The position numbers and the translations under genes were made by a program. Positions 1-10,492 of a stretch of DNA of 64,000 bases are shown here, piece by piece. This DNA is from Symsagittifera roscoffensis (Eukaryota > Xenacoelomorpha > Acoela > Convolutidae). The notes beneath the pieces were generated by a model that was given only the letters and a program-made list of their open reading frames with translations, did no database searches and was not told the origin of the DNA. Location of the stretch: contig NC_087064.1 in NCBI RefSeq assembly GCF_963678635.1, positions 48,717,346 through 48,781,345 of the forward strand, in the 5' to 3' direction. How positions within the stretch are numbered: the stretch's first letter is position 1; the number at the start of each line of letters is the position of its first letter.

Positions 1-1
1 T

Positions 2-133
2 GCCATCAAGAATTTACCAATCCCTAAGAGCATTTCGGAATTGCGACCGTTTTTCGGCTCAATAAATCAGTATGTGAAATTCGTCCCGAACTTATCGACT
101 CTAAGTTCTCCACTATATCCCCTACCCTGTTGA
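2..133 (+). pseudogene. Reverse transcriptase C-terminal fragment (S1)
   Basis: The open frame reads IKNLPIPKSISELRPFFG, then INQYVKFVPNL. This is the standard Ty3/Gypsy RT thumb/connection block, where most families have a FLG..NYYR-F-P-type motif. It is cut by the window start. It ends at a TGA (131-133) caused by a short insertion relative to the copies at 8217-8672 and 12911-13366. The next TAA (148-150) is shared with those copies. No catalytic palm residues lie in this part. Confidence 0.85.
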
Positions 134-160
134 ACAAAAAATCTGTATAAAGATGGGATA

Positions 161-601
161 ATGTTCATTGTTCAGCATTCGAAAAAATTAAAATCCGAAA
201 TTGTAAATATCAGCCACTTGGACATAAAAGAAAAAACCAGGTTAAAAACGAATGCTACGCATAGCGGACTAGGCGGAATTCTAGAACAATTACAAGGGGA
301 CCAGTGGAAAACGATTGCCTTTGCCTCAAGGTTTTTAAATAATCATGAACTGAAGTATTCCACGAACGAACTAGAAATACTGGGCGTAGTGTGGACCTCA
401 GAACAATTCAGGAATTACCTCTACGGGGCAGAATTCGAAATCTTCACGGACCACAAAGCCTTACTCTCTGCACTTTTGGAAAACCATGGAAATAAGACCA
501 TGAATAGCCGATTGACCCGCTGGGTATACAGACTATTACTTTTTAATTTCAAAATTTCCCATGTCCCAGGAAAAGATATGATAAACCGATCTTTTATCTA
601 G
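161..601 (+). pseudogene. RNase H domain of pol (S1)
   Basis: This is the Ty3/Gypsy-type RNase H that removes the RNA strand during reverse transcription. The recognisable blocks are NATHSGLGGILEQ, FASRFLNNHELKYSTNELEI, FEIFTDHKALL and ISHVPGKDM. The first catalytic Asp is replaced by Asn (TNATHSG, where TDA is expected). The usual terminal AD-LSR block is degraded to INRSF before a TAG. The Glu of NELEI and the Asp of FTDHK remain. The domain is probably inactive. It is the only RNase H copy of this family in the window; the element at 14941-20058 has lost it. Confidence 0.88.
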
Positions 602-602
602 A

Positions 603-1221
603 TTGCCTTTGAGCAAAGCCCTCCCACCTTATTATTACGACGAAGAATTTGTGGTCGCTTCAATCGACAAAATTCAAAATATCCTAACTAAAAGAACACA
701 CTTAAACTCTGTAGATGTAAATATTGTAGGTAGACCACCGGTCGCTGTAAATACTAACACTCTCGTGAAAAGTGAAATCTCGTCGGGAGTAGAAAATTCA
801 AGCGACGTGATTGGTCAAGACTTTTCGAATAGCTCTTTAGCTAATTTCAAACTCAAAATTATTGTCTTTATGGTATCAAAATTGTGTGATAATTCCCACA
901 CACGAGCAGAAAAATGTAATTCAACGTGTTCACCTATTGATATTTCTAAATTCAGCTTCATGAGAATTACTTTCTCGGACAAGGTCCTTTTACATTTCAT
1001 TTTTTTGAAATAAACAATTTTTACTTCAAAACAAATATAAATTCGATTTTACGAAAATGGAGGATATTACCGGTCCTTTACTAATAATTCCCGAAGAACA
1101 CATCGCCCTGAAATTTAAAGATGACCACCTTCCGGACGATCATACAAGACTAGTCAAGGGTTACAAAGCAGACTTAAAATTACCCACGTCTCCGATACTC
1201 CCCGAAAACCACTGTTCTTAG
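603..1221 (+). pseudogene. Pol connector between RNase H and integrase (S1)
   Basis: Two open stretches (603-1013 and 1057-1221, the latter starting MEDITGPLLIIPEEHI) lie between RNase H and the integrase zinc domain. Ty3/Gypsy polyproteins normally have a poorly conserved linker here. I recognise no domain in it. The reading frame changes between the two stretches, so this is decayed coding sequence rather than a separate gene. Confidence 0.55.
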
Positions 1222-1233
1222 AAACTTCTACAT

Positions 1234-2060
1234 ATGATGACAAGAGAAGACAAAGTCATTTGGGTTTTGAACGTGACAATAAAGACGGAACGACCATTGG
1301 GCATTCATGGATCGAACATGAAAAATTTTTCAAAGGATCTCCACGTAAAAGACGACCTACTACTTCTAGACAACAAATTATGCTTACCAGCTACTATCAG
1401 GGGAACTTTCAGCACAGTGCTACACGAGACTCACCCAGGCCAGTTTGAGATGAAGTCTCTTGCGGAATACATTTGGTGGCCTTTACCCAGGGATTTACCA
1501 TCACGGGAAGTCTTGTAGTCAATGCCTGAGAGCCGGTAAGAACCTCAAAGTTTTGTTAGGTACCGACAATATTACAAAACTGCCGACTCTGACTTTTGCT
1601 ACGAAGTAATAAATCTGGATTTCGCAGGACCTTTGGATGTGTTTTGGGGAACACACAAAAATACATACTCTTTTGTATTGACCGATTCACTAAATTTCCA
1701 TCGGCCAAGATTGTAAATATTACGTCCTCGAACACCGTGATTTCATTTTTAAACGACTATTGTCACCTTCGCGGATTCCCAAAGAAAGATTAGAGTCGGC
1801 CATGGGTCTTGCTTTTTATCACACAATTTTAAAAATTTCTGCAAAAAATACAACATCGAGAACATTTATTGTACAGTCGGCGATCATAGATCCAATGGGC
1901 TTGGGGAAAGACTGGTTTATACGATAAAGTCTAAGTTATTAGCAATGTCATTTGATTTACCGAACAAAAAAATTATCTGGAACCTAAGAATTCTTAAAAA
2001 AAGCTTCAGCCGTTTGTACTCCGTTCGAGAAACACTTTAAGAGAACGGCTAACACTAGAT
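1234..2060 (+). pseudogene. Integrase zinc-binding and catalytic core (S1)
   Basis: The integrase inserts the retrotransposon cDNA. An HHCC-type N-terminal domain is visible: LHETHPGQF followed by MKSLAEYIWWP, with the Cys pair reached only after a frameshift near 1485. The core follows in another frame, with FCIDRFTKFPSAKIV at about 1675-1720, then KIRVGHGSCF. The second catalytic Asp (expected DHGSCF) is Gly here (GGC, 1798-1800). The Glu block reads GDHRSNGLGERLVYTIK. At least two frameshifts are present, so the domain is dead on two counts. Confidence 0.85.
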
Positions 2061-3213
2061 GGAAAAATGTGATTTGCTTTGATGACCGTTTAGATAACAA
2101 GAAATCGGTCCTACTCATCCGACGGACCACTAACTGGGAATCGCACGACGGTGCGGAAGACGGTTACCTTGACGAAGATAAGGACAGCCCATCGGACCCG
2201 GACGACAACTTACCGCTAGCTCAAACAATCCCGAGCAAATATACACCAGAGGCTCACAACCAGTCCAAAGGTCCTAATACATCGAAGAAATTAGTCGCTG
2301 GAGGTAAACTATATAGAAGGGCTAGCAATAGAAAAACTGGAGAACCTTATTTTAACTTAGTAATGAAAACTTATTGACTCATTGACTCATCTGACCACAC
2401 AATATTTCTCGATAACGGTCAAATTTTACGAAAATCGGACTTGGCTATTAAACTAACACTACTCCCCGGACCCAATAAAATCGTGGTGATTCAATCATCC
2501 ATCGGGCACAAGTCACATGTACATTCGAGTTTAGCCGGAAAGAGGAAGCTATCTCCGCCAAAGAACACGATAGTGAAAGACACCCCTCAGCTAAGGCAGG
2601 GCACCTCAGGATTGGGTAGGCCAACTCAGATGTCCGACTCGCCCATAGACGCAGAGACCACTCAAGATCTCATCCATATTTCCTCAGTTGATGCTCACAC
2701 TCCTCAAATTAGACCAAAAGCATCCGTCAATACAGACCAACGGATGATCATAGAAGCGACAGACTCTGCTGAGATAGAAGGTTGGCAGAAAAATCCAGTC
2801 TTGTTGGACATTGCCCCAGAAGGTGTGGCCCATCGACTTCCAAACCAAGACACTCCAGACCACACAGGAAATTTGGACCTCTTAGATTCTTCGGAGATCG
2901 GCCATTTATTGATGTAGTCTTTAAAAAAGACGACCGGACTACAATTACAGTGCAGGATGAAATTATTAATCAACCCAGGGCAACATTCGCGGTTTCCTCA
3001 CCTTCGGACCTGTTAACACCATTAGCGGAGGCACCACTAAATAATCGCCGATTAAGTCAATTTTGAAAAAAGTACCCCTCCGGATCCTACTCATCATTTC
3101 AACCTACAATCACTGACACATTTGACGAGGTAGAGAAAACTTGCGACATATCCTCGACTATCGACTCAGACATAAAAGCAAAACTAGATGGTTTCGAAGA
3201 AAATTTTAACTGA
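2061..3213 (+). pseudogene. Integrase C-terminal domain and long Ser/Thr/Pro-rich pol tail (S1)
   Basis: After the core, an acidic linker (about 2150-2250) leads to an LDNGQILRKSDLAIK-like block at about 2405-2450, resembling the integrase C-terminal small-barrel region. A hydrophilic tail then runs to a TGA at 3211-3213. The tail begins near 2441 with AIKLTLLPGPNKIVVIQ. It has an unusual length of more than 250 codons and recurs in reverse at about 6136-6760, 10831-11454 and 15553-16330, where its frame is largely preserved. Its function is unknown; it could be an integrase extension or a separately cleaved protein. Confidence 0.65.
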
Positions 3214-3569
3214 TCTTCCTTAAACTCGCAAAAACTTTTCTTTAATTCATTTTATAGTGTACACACTTAATCGATCATTTTATTGTAGATAACGTTGTAC
3301 ATGTTAAATGTACATCTTGTAGATTAGTGCTTTTTTTATTACTAGCTTAATTTCATTTTTTTAATCCTATCTTTTGTATAACTGTAAATTCTGTAAACTC
3401 ACACTGTACATTTATACTTTCCTATTTTCATTTGAGATGCTAGTTTACTTGCTGTACTACTTTTTTTGTGGCGCAGTTCTTATTACTTGTTCCTACTTTG
3501 TAGGGGGAAAATGGGTCTATATAGAATTAGTTAGTGAAAATGTAGTTTTAATTTTTTCCCGGTGGGAAA
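3214..3569 (+). other. 3' untranslated region and purine tract before the LTR (S1)
   Basis: This stretch is non-coding and AT-rich. It ends in CCCGGTGGGAAA directly before the LTR TGTTGTG, and the same GGTGGGAAA-type run precedes most LTR copies of the family. It is the likely polypurine tract that primes plus-strand DNA synthesis. Identification is by position. Confidence 0.6.
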
Positions 3570-3815
3570 TGTTGTGATTTGTTTTTAGCTGTTTTAAATT
3601 ATCATCGGTATTAAATAAATACCGGTTAATTTTGTTCGATACGACCATCGGTCGATCGCAGAGTGTTCGTTCAGTTATTGTTTTAGGACGTTTTAAATTA
3701 ACACACTCTGTTTTATCTGTTTTATCCTATTAATTAATTGTTCATTAGTTGTTCATAACTAGTAAATTAACTGAATAATTTATTAGAAACTTTTAATTTT
3801 CCAGAAAATGCTATA
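3570..3815 (+). repeat. 3' LTR of S1 (246 bp)
   Basis: This matches the LTRs at 5553-5798(-), 6951-7196(+), 10247-10492(-), 11646-11892(+), 14941-15186(-) and 19813-20058(-). It begins TGTTGTGATTTG and contains GATCGCAGAGTGTTCG and ACACTCTGTTTTATCTG. The family 3' end is TTTTACA, but here the final bases are ATA. The boundaries come from the complete element in S6. Confidence 0.88.
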
Positions 3816-4857
3816 GAACATTCTCATGAAGATCCATTGTTTTGTTTCATTTTCAGTCATGCTGGCTTTTTTGCCTCGGGAAGCGTGCTATGTTATCTTT
3901 TGTTGAAGATCAAAAGATAATATTTGAGAATAATTTTCGGTTAAACTTCTCAGTACCTGCCAAGTTCGTTTTTTCTGCAAGTAGAAAATTTTGTGTTCTT
4001 TGATATGTTTTTCGATAGCTTGTTGCTAAAGATTTCAATATAAGCAAATTCACATTGAGTGTATCCTGAGTTGATCTCATACCATATTCAAACTTGAGTT
4101 TATTCGTTACTTTCATTCTTGTTTAATTTTTAGATTATATTTTCAAATCTGACCTTTAAACAAATCTAAGACTGTCATTTGGAAATAAATTTTGTTGCAG
4201 AAGCTTGAAATAAATGAAAAGCACGAAGGAGTTCATATATCCAAGAAGATGTTTCAGAATTTGTTGAAAAAATTTGTTGAGCATAACTTGAAACCTAACT
4301 GTTTCCAAGATATAAAATTATTTTAAAATTGTGTTTAAGAAGAACTGTGGCATAGGATTATGCATTTCAAAAAACTTTAATCTCGTATAAATTCCACACC
4401 GAATAATAAATTCGGATAAATATTCTTTGTTGTGTATTTCAAAAAACTGAAACAAAAGGTGTAAATTGTTTTCATAAGTCAGAATTTTTTTATACTGCAC
4501 TTTCCTTTACGATGATGCGTCCAAAGATTCCCTTAAAATAAACACTAAAGATGAAAAAAACCGTCGAATTTCTTTGAAATCGTGAAAAGTTTTGCAAGAA
4601 ATTTAAGGGACTAGCCCTTCTGAAATACTGAAAATCCAGACAAAGTTTGACTTCAGCTTGGAGTTCACAGCTAAAGGGACTACAACCATTTAGATTCAGG
4701 GGCCAATCTAAGATTTTTCTAGGGAGGGGGGGGGGCAAATTTTCAAAAAATTCAAGGAAAAATTTCGACACTAATTTTTTTAGGTCGACCGAAATGATTT
4801 CTGAGCTCTTCCTGATCACTAAAGATTCCCTTTTTTGACTAGTTTTCCCGTGCTGCA
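3816..4857 (+). repeat. Flank segment F, shared by all array copies
   Basis: This non-LTR sequence begins AAACATTCTCATGAAG just after the LTR and ends GTGCTGCAC. It recurs in both orientations: 4886-5552(-, with a 361-bp deletion), 7197-8216(+), 9212-10246(-), 11893-12910(+) and 13906-14940(-). It contains a conserved antisense open frame of about 68 codons (3910-4116 here, KLKFEYGMRSTQDTLNV) that I cannot assign. From 4697 it contains a GGTCGACC-family repeat. Because the same insertion flank is present at every copy, the copies arose by segmental duplication and not by independent retrotransposition. Confidence 0.8.
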
Positions 4858-4885
4858 CAAAACAACGGGAACTTATCGATTATGA

Positions 4886-6760
4886 TGCAGCACGGGAAAA
4901 TTATTCAAAAAAGGGAATCTTTAGTGATCAGGAAGAGCTCAGAAATCATTTCAGTCGACCTAAAAAAACTTAGTGTCGAAATTTTTTTTTTGAATTTTCT
5001 GAAAAATTGCCCCCCCCCCCCAGAAAACTCTTTGATGGGCCCCTGAATCTGAATGGTTGTAGTCACTTTAGCTGTGAACTCCTACTTTGTCTAGATTTTC
5101 AGTATTTCAGAAGGGCTAGTCCCTTAATTTTCTTGCAAAAACTTTCACGATTTCAAAAAAATTCGACGGTTTTTTTCATCTTTAGTGTTTATTTCAAGGG
5201 AATCTTTGGACGCATCATCGTAAAGGAAAGTGCAGTATAAAAACATTTTGACTTATCAAAACGATTTACACCTTTTGTTTGAGTTTTTTGAAAGACAAAA
5301 CTAAGAGAATTTATCCGAGAAGATATTCGGTGTGGAATTTATACGCGATTAAAAATTTTTGAAATGCATAATCCTATGCCACAGTTGTTCTTAAACAAAA
5401 TTTTAAAATAATTTTATATCTTGGAAACAGTTATGTTTCAAGTTATGCTCAACAAATTTTTTCAACAAAAGATAACATAGCAAGCTTCCCGAGGCAAAAA
5501 AGCCAGCATGACTGAAAATGAAACAAAACAATTGATCTTCATGAGATTGTTTTGTAAAATTTTCTGGAAAATTAAAAATTTCTAAAAAATTATTCTGTTA
5601 ACTTACCAGTTATGTACAACTAATGTGAAGTTTTTTAAAAGCATAAAACAGATAAAACAGAGTGTGTTAAGCTAAAACGTTCCAAAACAAAAACTGAACG
5701 AACACTCTGCGATCGACCGATGGTCGTATTGAACAAAGTTAACCGGTACTTAATTAATACCGAAGGTAATTTAAAACAGCTAAAAACAAATCACAACATT
5801 TCCCTGACGGGAAAAAAATAAAACTACACTTTCACTAACTAGTTCTATATAGACCCATTTTCCCCCTTCAAAGTTGGAACAAGTTTTACAAACTGCGCCA
5901 CAAAAAAAAGTAGTACAGCAAGCAAAATAGCATCTCAAATGAAAATAGGAAAGTACAAATTTACAGGGTGAATTTACAGAATTTAAAGTTATACAGAAGA
6001 TAGGATAAAAAAAATGAAATTAAGCTAGTAATAAAAAAAGCACTAATCTACAAGATGTACATTTAACATGTACAACGTTATCTACAATAAAATGATCGAT
6101 TAAGTGTGTACACTATAAAATGAATTAAAGACAAGTTTTTGCGAGTTTTAGGAAGATCAGTTGAAATTTTCTTCGAAATCATCTAGTTTTACTTTTCTGT
6201 CTGAGTCGATAGTCGAGGATATGTCGCAAGTTCTCTCTACCTCGTCAAATGTGTCAGTGATTGTAGTTTCAAATGATGAGTAGTATCCGGAGGGGGTATT
6301 TTTTTTAAAATTGACTTAATCGGCGATTCATTTGGTGGTGCTAATGGTGTCAACAGGTCCGAAGGTGAGGAAACCGCGAATGTTGCCCTGGGTTGATTAA
6401 TAATATCATCCTGCACTGTAATTGAAGTCCGGTCGTCTTTTTCAAACACTACATCAATAAATCGCCGATCTCCGAAGAATTTAGCAGGTCCAACGTTCCT
6501 GTGTGGTCTGGAGGGTCTTGGTTGGGAAGTCGATGGGCCCCACCTTCTGGGGCACTGTCCAACAAGATTGGATTTTTCTCCGAACCTTCTATCTCAGCAG
6601 AGTCTGTCGCTTCTATGATCGCCCGTTGGTCTGTATTGACGGATAGTTTTGATCTAGTTTGAGGAGTGTGAGCATCACCTGAGGTAATATGGATGAGATC
6701 TTGAGTGGTATCTGCGTCTGTTGGCGAGTCGGACATCTGAGTTGGCCTACCCGCTCCTGA
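4886..6760 (-). mobile_element. Reversed Gypsy fragment S2: F, LTR, 3' UTR, pol tail
   Basis: Read on the minus strand, this holds the pol tail (about 6760-6136), 3' UTR, LTR (5798-5553) and segment F (5552-4886). The pol-tail open frames include SNTDQRAIIEATDSAEIE-like peptides matching S1. The outer end (6760) is an abrupt inversion breakpoint, CCTGA|TAACTG, that is repeated exactly at 11454. No RT, RNase H or integrase remains. Confidence 0.85.
5553..5798 (-). repeat. LTR in S2 (246 bp)
   Basis: Complete LTR in reverse orientation, from TGTAAAATTTTC on the plus strand to CACAACA. It is preceded by GTTT and followed by the family purine tract in reverse. It shows the family length with no large gaps. 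Confidence 0.85.
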
Positions 6761-6950
6761 TAACTGTAAATTCTGTAATTTCACCATGTACAATTGTACT
6801 TTCCTATTTTCATTTGAGATGCTATTTTGCTTGCTGTACTACTTTTTTTGTGGCGCAGTTTGTAAAGCTTGTTACTACTTTGAAGGGGAAAATGTGTCTT
6901 TATAGAATTAGTGAGTGAAAGTGTAGTTTAATTTTTTTTCCGGTGGGAAA

Positions 6951-7196
6951 TATTGTGATTTGTTTTTAGCTGTTTTAAATTACCTTCGGTATTAATTAAA
7001 TACCGGTTATCTTTGTTCGATACGACCATCGGTCAATCGCAGAGTGTTCGTTCAGTTATTGTTTTAGAACGTTTTAAAATAAGACACTCTGTTTTATCTG
7101 TTTTATCCTTTTAAGTAATTGTACATTAGTTGTACATAACTCGTAAATTAACAGAATAATTTATTAGAAACTTTTAGTTTTCCAGAAAATTTTACA
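6951..7196 (+). repeat. LTR in S3 (246 bp)
   Basis: Starts TATTGTGATTTG, so the first TG is mutated to TA, and ends TTTTACA. It is preceded by CCGGTGGGAAA. It is otherwise colinear with the other LTR copies. Confidence 0.85.
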
Positions 7197-8216
7197 AAAC
7201 ATTCTCATGAAGAGCCATTATTTTGTTTCATTTTCAGTCATGCTGGCTTTTTTGCCTCGGGAAGCGTGCTATGTTATCTTTTGTTGAAGACCAAAAGATA
7301 ATATTTGAGATTAATTTTTGTTTAAACTTCTCAGTACCTGCCAAATTCGTTTTTTTCTGCAAGTAAAAAAAATTTTGTGTTCTCTGATATATTTTTCGAT
7401 AGCTTGTTGCTAAAGGTTTCAATATAAGCAGTTTCACATTGAGTGCATCCTGAGTTGATCTCATACCATATTCAAATTTGAGTTTATTCGTTACTTTCAT
7501 TCTTGTTTATTTTTTAGTTTATATTTTCAAATCTGATCTTTAAGCAAATCTAGGACTGTCAATTGGAAATAATTTTTGTTGCAGAAGCTCGAAATAAATG
7601 AAAATCACGAAGGAGTTCATATATCCAAAAAGATGTTTCAGAATTTGTTGAAAAATTTGTTGAGCATAACTTGAAACCTAACTGTTTCCAAGATATAAAA
7701 TTATTTTTAAATTTTGTTTAAGAACAACTGTGGCATAGGATTATGCTTTTCAAAAAATTTTAATCTCGTATAATTTCGACACCGAATATCATCTCGGATA
7801 ATTTCTCTTTGTTGTGTCTTTCAAAAAACTCAAACAAAAGGTGTAAATCGTTTTGATAAGTCAAAATGTTTTTATACTGCACTTTCCTTTACGATGATAC
7901 GTTCAAAGATTCCCTTAAAATATACACTAAACATGAAAAAAAACGTCGAATTTTTTTGAAATCGTGAAAATTTTCGCAAGAAAATTAAGGGACCAGCCCT
8001 TCTGAAATACTGAAAATCCAGACAAAGTTTGACTTCAGCTTGGAGTTCACAGCTAAAGTGACTAAAACCATTCAGATTCAGGGGCCGGTCTAAGATTTTT
8101 CAAAAAATTAAAAAAAAAATTTCGACACTTAGTTTTTTTAGGTCGACCGAAATGATTTCTGAGCTCTTTCTGACCACTAAAGATTTTCTTTTTTGACTAG
8201 TTTTCCTGTGCTGCAC

Positions 8217-8672
8217 AAAACAACGGGAACTTATCGATTTTTAACTGGATTTTATGGACTGATTGACATGCCCAATGAATTCCAACGGGTCATGGACTCA
8301 GTTTTAAAGAAGATACCGTTCACAAATTGTTATATAGACGACATTTTAGTAGCATCGAAGGGATCTTTGAAAGAACATAAAGCAATAGTCCATAAAATCT
8401 TAACAATTCTGGACAAGAACAATATGGGGTTGAAATGGGGGAAAAGTGCATCTTTCAAATCTGAAATAGAATGTCTAGTCTTCAAAATCTCAGGCGAGGG
8501 AGTACGACCGTTAGTTAGTAAAGCAGATGCCATCAAGAACTTACCAATCCCTAAGAACATTTCGGAATTGCGACCGTTTTTCGGCTTAATAAATCAGTAT
8601 GTGAAATTCATCCCGAACTTATCGACTCTAAGTTCTCCACTACATCCCCTGTTGAACAAAAAATCTGTATAA
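8217..8672 (+). pseudogene. Reverse transcriptase palm/thumb fragment (S3)
   Basis: The open frame begins KTTGTYRFLTGFYGL, which is RT motif region B' (FGL-type), and includes NEFQRVMDSVLKKIPF. The catalytic YIDDIL box is intact, followed by KGSLKEHKAIVHKILTIL and the SELRPFFG thumb block. It lacks the N-terminal fingers and the first catalytic Asp, because the copy is joined to F at 8216/8217. An artificial open frame therefore starts 24 bp upstream, in F. It ends at a TAA (8670-8672) that is also present in the other forward copies, so the stop predates the amplification. Confidence 0.88.
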
Positions 8673-8777
8673 AAATGGGATAATTTTCATTCTTCAGCGT
8701 TCGAAAAATTAAAATCCGAAATTGTAAATATCAGCCACTTTGACTTAAAAGAAAAACCCAGGTTAAAAACGGATGCT

Positions 8778-9211
8778 AGGGGATGTAGTGGAGAACTTAG
8801 AGTCGATAAGTTCGGGACGAATTTCACATACTGATTTATTGAGCCGAAAAACGGTCGCAATTCGGAAATGCTCTTAGGGATTGGTAAATTCTTGATGGCA
8901 TCTGCTTTTCTAACCAATGTTCGTACTCCCTCGCCTGAGATTCTGAAGACTAGCCATTCTATTTCAGATTTGAAAGATGCACCTTTCCCTCATTTCAACC
9001 CCATATTGATCTTGTCCAGAATTGTTAAGATTTTATGGACTATTGCTTTATGTTCTTTCAAAGATCCCTTCAATGCTTCTAAAATGTCGTCTATATAACA
9101 ATTTGTGAACGGTATCTTCTTTAAAACTGAGTCCATGACCCGTTGGAATTCATTGGGCATGTCAATCAGTCCATAAAATCCAGTTAAAAATCGATAAGTT
9201 CCCGTTGTTTT
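8778..9211 (-). pseudogene. Reverse transcriptase fragment (S4)
   Basis: Minus-strand RT covers KTTGTYRFLTGFYGL through YIDDIL to SELRPFFGSINQYVK. A frameshift in the KWGKGASF region splits the frame into two open parts. It is colinear with 8217-8650 and nearly identical to 13472-13905. The YIDD box is intact, but the N-terminal half of RT is absent. Confidence 0.85.
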
Positions 9212-10246
9212 GTGCAGCGCAGGAAAACTAGTCAAAAAAGAAAATCTTTAGTGGTCAGAAAGAGCTCAGAAATCATTTCGGTCGACCTAAAAAACTTAGT
9301 GTCGAAATTTTTTTTTTCAATTTTTTTAAAAACCCCCCCTAGAAAAATCTTAGATCGGCCCCTGAATCTGAATGGTTGTAGTCACTTTACTTGTGAACTC
9401 CAAGCTGAAGTCAAAAATTGTCTGGATTTTCAGTATTTCAGAAGGGCTGGTCCATTAATTTTCTTGCGAAAATTTTCACGATTTCAAAAAAAAAATCGAT
9501 GTTTTTTTTTCATGTTTAATGTATATTCTGAGGGAATCTTTGGACGTATCATCGTAAAGGAAAGTGCAGTATTAAAAAATTTTGACTAATGAAAACAATT
9601 TACACCTTTTGTTTGAGTTTTTTGAAAGACACAACAAAGAGATTTTATCCGAGAAGATATTCGGTGTGGAATTTATACGAGATTAAAAATTTTTAAAATG
9701 CATAATCCTATGCCAGAGTTGTTCTTAAACACAATTTTAAAATAATTTTATATCTTGGAAACAGTTAGGTTTCAAATTATGCTCAACCATTTTTTCAACA
9801 AATTCTGAAACATTTTCTTGGATATATGAACTCCTTCGTGCATTTCATTTATTTCGAGCTTCTGCAACAAAAATTATTTCCAATTGACAGTCCTAGATTT
9901 GTTTAAAGGTCAGATTTGAAAATATAACCTAAAAATAAACAAGAATGAAAGTAATGAATAAACTCAAATTTGAATATGGTATGAGATCAACTCAGGATAC
10001 ACTCAATGTGAAACTGCTTATATTGAAATTTTTAGCAACAAGCTAACGAAAAACATATCAGAGAACACAAAATTTTCTACTTGCAGAAAAAAACGAACTT
10101 GGCAGGTACTGAGAAGTTTAACCAAAAATTAACCTCGAATATTATCTTTTGATCTTCAACAAAAGATAACATAGCACGCTTCCCCAGGCAAAAAAGCCAG
10201 CATGACTGAAAATGAAACAAAACAATGGCTCTTCATGAGAATGTTT

Positions 10247-10492
10247 TGTAAAATTTTCTGGAAAATTAAAAGTTTCTAATGAATTATTCTGTTAATTTAC
10301 GAGTTATGTACAACTAATGTACAATTACTTAAAAGGATAAAACAGATAAAACAGAGTGTGTTAATTTAAAACGTTCTAGAACAATAACTGAACGAACACT
10401 CTGCGATCGACCGATGGTCGTATCGAACAAAGATAACCGATATTTAATTAATACCGAAGGTAATTTAAAACAGCTAAAAACAAATCACAACA
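10247..10492 (-). repeat. LTR in S4 (246 bp)
   Basis: Full-length reverse LTR between GTTT (10243-10246) and the reversed purine tract TTTCCCACCGGG. It is close to the S6 LTR at 14941-15186. Confidence 0.85.

Larger units (their letters stand above)
1..3815 (+). mobile_element. Ty3/Gypsy LTR retrotransposon, copy S1, 5' end outside window
   Basis: This is the 3' two thirds of a Ty3/Gypsy element. In order it has the RT thumb/connection, RNase H, a connector, integrase (zinc domain, core, C-terminal domain), a long polyprotein tail, a 3' UTR, a purine-rich stretch and the 3' LTR. The RT-RNaseH-IN order is diagnostic of Ty3/Gypsy rather than Copia. Several frameshifts and stops make it non-coding today. 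The minus-strand copy at 14941-20058 shows what the missing 5' part looked like. Beyond 3815 the sequence is flank (F), which is shared by every copy in the array. Confidence 0.9.
2606..6760. repeat. Giant inverted repeat S1/S2 with 28-bp spacer
   Basis: The left arm (2606-4857) is inverted at 4886-6760. The inner ends are TTTTCCCGTGCTGCA and TGCAGCACGGGAAAA. The spacer 4858-4885 contains a scrap of RT sequence (AAAACAACGGGAACTTATCG). The right arm is about 375 bp shorter, mostly because of one deletion in F between two copies of TTCAACAAA. Transcription through this region would give a hairpin RNA with arms of nearly 2 kb. Confidence 0.88.
6761..8777 (+). mobile_element. Forward Gypsy fragment S3: 3' UTR, LTR, F, RT
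   Basis: The block starts abruptly inside the 3' UTR (TAACTGTAAATTCTG) and continues through an LTR and F. It switches at 8216/8217 from F (GTGCTGCAC) to RT (AAAACAACGGG). It then runs through the RT end into the RNase H linker, ending GGATGCT at 8777 where the orientation flips. It forms the left half of a palindrome with S4. Confidence 0.85.

Noticed and set aside
4490-4858. 122-codon minus-strand frame in F, and its counterparts in other blocks
   Set aside because: It runs through the GGTCGACC repeat head with its G/C homopolymer; the frame is not kept in all copies, so it is probably incidental.
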